Positions 62,847 through 64,000 of a DNA stretch of 64,000 nucleotides are shown here, piece by piece; the stretch's first letter is position 1; the number at the start of each line of letters is the position of its first letter. The stretch is from positions 186,001 to 250,000 of the forward strand of contig JALNXD010000001.1 in assembly GCA_023230565.1 (NCBI GenBank), written 5' to 3'. Below the pieces are notes generated by a model, which made no database searches, was not told the DNA's origin, and worked only from the letters and a program-made list of their open reading frames with translations. The translations under genes and the position numbers were made by a program. The DNA is from Syntrophales bacterium. GTDB lineage: Bacteria > Desulfobacterota > Syntrophia > Syntrophales > UBA2210.

Positions 62847-63203
62847 ATGTTGGGAAACGATAGGCAACCGCTGCACAATAGGCCTAACCATCCAGTTATC
62901 ATCACTGATGAAAACATCGATGAAGCAGTTATGAAATATCCTTTTCTCATTATCGATTGCTGGGCTGGATGGTGTGCTCCATGTAAAAAGATCGAACCTA
63001 TGATTGAAGAATTGGCATCGGATCAAGATGGGGATATTGTGTTTGGCACGCTTCATGTAGATACAAACCCCAAAACTTCTGCAAGGTATAACATACAGTT
63101 TATTCCCGACCTTCTGGTATTTAAAAAAGGAAACAAAGTCGGTGATATTATAGGAGCAATGTCAAAAGAGATACTTTTGGAAAAAATAAACCTGTATAAG
63201 TGA
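62847..63203 (+). CDS. Thioredoxin
   Basis: 118 residues. Active site WCAPC in CWAGWCAPCKK near residues 43-53 and the cis-proline in QFIPDLLVF. GGAAGGGGA about ten bases before ATG 62847 gives this start; ATG 62787 directly after the ArsR stop is an alternative that adds a basic leader of 20 residues. It reduces protein disulfides and could use electrons from the flavoprotein upstream. Confidence 0.9.
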   Translation: MLGNDRQPLHNRPNHPVIITDENIDEAVMKYPFLIIDCWAGWCAPCKKIEPMIEELASDQDGDIVFGTLHVDTNPKTSARYNIQFIPDLLVFKKGNKVGDIIGAMSKEILLEKINLYK

Positions 63204-63265
63204 CGCATATGAATCGACCGCTTTGATTTTCCACGTATGAAAAGTTAAAACACCGGCAATAAAGA

Positions 63266-63312
63266 AGCCGAAGATTCCGGCGGATTCACTACCTGATTAA
63301 TTCTTCGGCTTT
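63266..63312. terminator. Bidirectional hairpin between thioredoxin and the flavin oxidoreductase
   Basis: AAGCCGAAGA (63266-63275) pairs with TCTTCGGCTT (63303-63312) around a 27-base loop. T-rich bases follow on the plus strand (TTTATCCTTTTACTCC). The convergent gene ends at 63334, so it can serve both strands. Confidence 0.55.
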
Positions 63313-63333
63313 ATCCTTTTACTCCTTTTACAT

Positions 63334-64000
63334 TCAGATTTCACTTCCTGCTGTCACACCTTGTACAAAAGCAGCTTCAATATTTGCAGGTTCCGCCGCA
63401 TCTCCGATAAGGCGTTTTTCGCCCCTGAATTCCTTCAGAGCCTCAGCAAGAGCATTATCTGGTTCCATGCCGGAGCAAATTATAACTGTATCGAAGGGAT
63501 CAAGAATGATTTCTTCTCCTTTGTAAATAACTTTCACTCCCTGGGGTGTAAAATCTAAGAGTTTTGTAGATGGCATAAGTTTCAATCTGGGATGATCAGC
63601 GATCCTTTTCAACATTAAATTTCTGGTTATGGGATCCATGTCTATGGCAATTGCATCAGACCTTCTGCAGGCAACTACTTCCTTTCCCTCCGATAAAAGC
63701 GTTTCCGCCACCTCCATGCCCACCATGCCCGCACCAAGTACAAGTATTCTGTCGCCCTTTACTTTTTTGTTTTTTTCATAGAACTCAAATGCGGTCATCA
63801 CATATTGGGCTTCTATACCTTCAATCTCCGGCACGCTCTGACGAGCACCGGTCGCCAATATCAGTACGTCGGGAGATTCCCGCATAACGAAATCCGCCGT
63901 AACTTTTTGCTTCAGGTGAATACTAACATTGGATTGCTGCAAACGGCCGATCATCCCCTTAAGCACTCGCGACATGGTAGTCTTACCCTCTGCCTTTACT
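63334..64000 (-). CDS. FAD/NAD-binding half of an NADH:flavin oxidoreductase (2,4-dienoyl-CoA reductase-like), 5' part outside window
   Basis: The frame stays open to the window edge, so the ATG at 63975 is internal. GMIGRLQQSNVSIHLKQKVT, ILATGARQSVPEI, VLGAGMVGMEVAETL and GDAAEPANIEAAFVQG are the C-terminal pyridine nucleotide-binding half of Old-yellow-enzyme-type oxidoreductases with an Fe-S cluster. The TIM-barrel half would be upstream of base 64000 on this strand. Such enzymes reduce enoyl or dienoyl compounds in anaerobes. Confidence 0.85.
   Translation of the reverse strand, partial: VKAEGKTTMSRVLKGMIGRLQQSNVSIHLKQKVTADFVMRESPDVLILATGARQSVPEIEGIEAQYVMTAFEFYEKNKKVKGDRILVLGAGMVGMEVAETLLSEGKEVVACRRSDAIAIDMDPITRNLMLKRIADHPRLKLMPSTKLLDFTPQGVKVIYKGEEIILDPFDTVIICSGMEPDNALAEALKEFRGEKRLIGDAAEPANIEAAFVQGVTAGSEI

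Noticed and set aside
62906..63000. Thioredoxin as a selenoprotein
   Set aside because: The active site is WCAPC with both cysteines coded by TGC/TGT-type codons; no in-frame TGA is present.
1..64000. CRISPR arrays, insertion-sequence transposases, prophage genes, rRNA genes
   Set aside because: No regularly spaced direct repeats, no transposase or phage proteins and no rRNA sequence were seen on reading the window.

Overview
The window reads as a chromosomal segment of an anaerobic Gram-negative bacterium, most likely a member of the Desulfobacterota (former Deltaproteobacteria). This is inferred from gene content, not from a database match. Gram-negative envelope genes are present (LolA, RodZ, SurA-like, TatA). 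So are anaerobic or metal-heavy functions: an aldehyde:ferredoxin oxidoreductase, bacterial ferredoxins, radical SAM enzymes, a selenocysteine tRNA and molybdopterin insertion. No respiratory oxygen enzyme is seen. Most of the window is housekeeping.

Layout. 1-3015: end of a tandem ThyX-like gene, an M48 protease and an FmdB-type zinc ribbon protein. 3113-10082: a complete phosphate regulon, pstS-pstC-pstA-pstB-phoU-phoR-phoB, behind two Pho boxes. 10197-14793: a DksA-type regulator, an OFA-family carboxylate transporter facing a cyclase/hydrolase pair, and DUF456. 15276-18185: rplU-rpmA-obgE-proB. 18279-21990: ogt, a DUF374 acyltransferase, a gamma-carbonic anhydrase-like protein, a polyprenyl synthase and an SRAP protein. 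22382-26337: two UspA genes around a 949-residue fusion of an aldehyde:ferredoxin oxidoreductase and an iron alcohol dehydrogenase. 26376-35585: rimO-ftsK-uppP, ssb, tatA, rodZ-like, suhB-like, a Fis-type protein, a PH-domain protein and moaC. 35673-44462: murI, comM (interrupted by an in-frame amber codon), ilvE, lolA, DUF2905, radical SAM, patatin, proA and nadD. 44540-52951: uvrA, surA-like, mfd and nadA on the minus strand. 53189-54588: moeA and tRNA-Sec. 55233-59153: a DtxR-type regulator, a NifX/ferredoxin fusion, DUF89, radical SAM and ferredoxin. 59350-63203: PTS enzyme I, a CoA-disulfide-reductase-like flavoprotein, an ArsR regulator and a thioredoxin. The window ends inside a flavin oxidoreductase on the minus strand.

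Four points stand out. (1) The AOR-alcohol dehydrogenase fusion could reduce a carboxylate to an alcohol on one chain. (2) The DtxR-type regulator and the NifX/ferredoxin fusion gene share an 18-bp upstream sequence (15 of 18 identical) that sits over each promoter, which suggests a small metal regulon. (3) A family of about 130-160 bp elements with terminal inverted repeats lies directly upstream of phoB, rplU, uspA and ssb, always in the same orientation. (4) comM carries a TAG with an intact reading frame on both sides. The selenocysteine tRNA implies selenoproteins elsewhere in the genome; none was recognised here.
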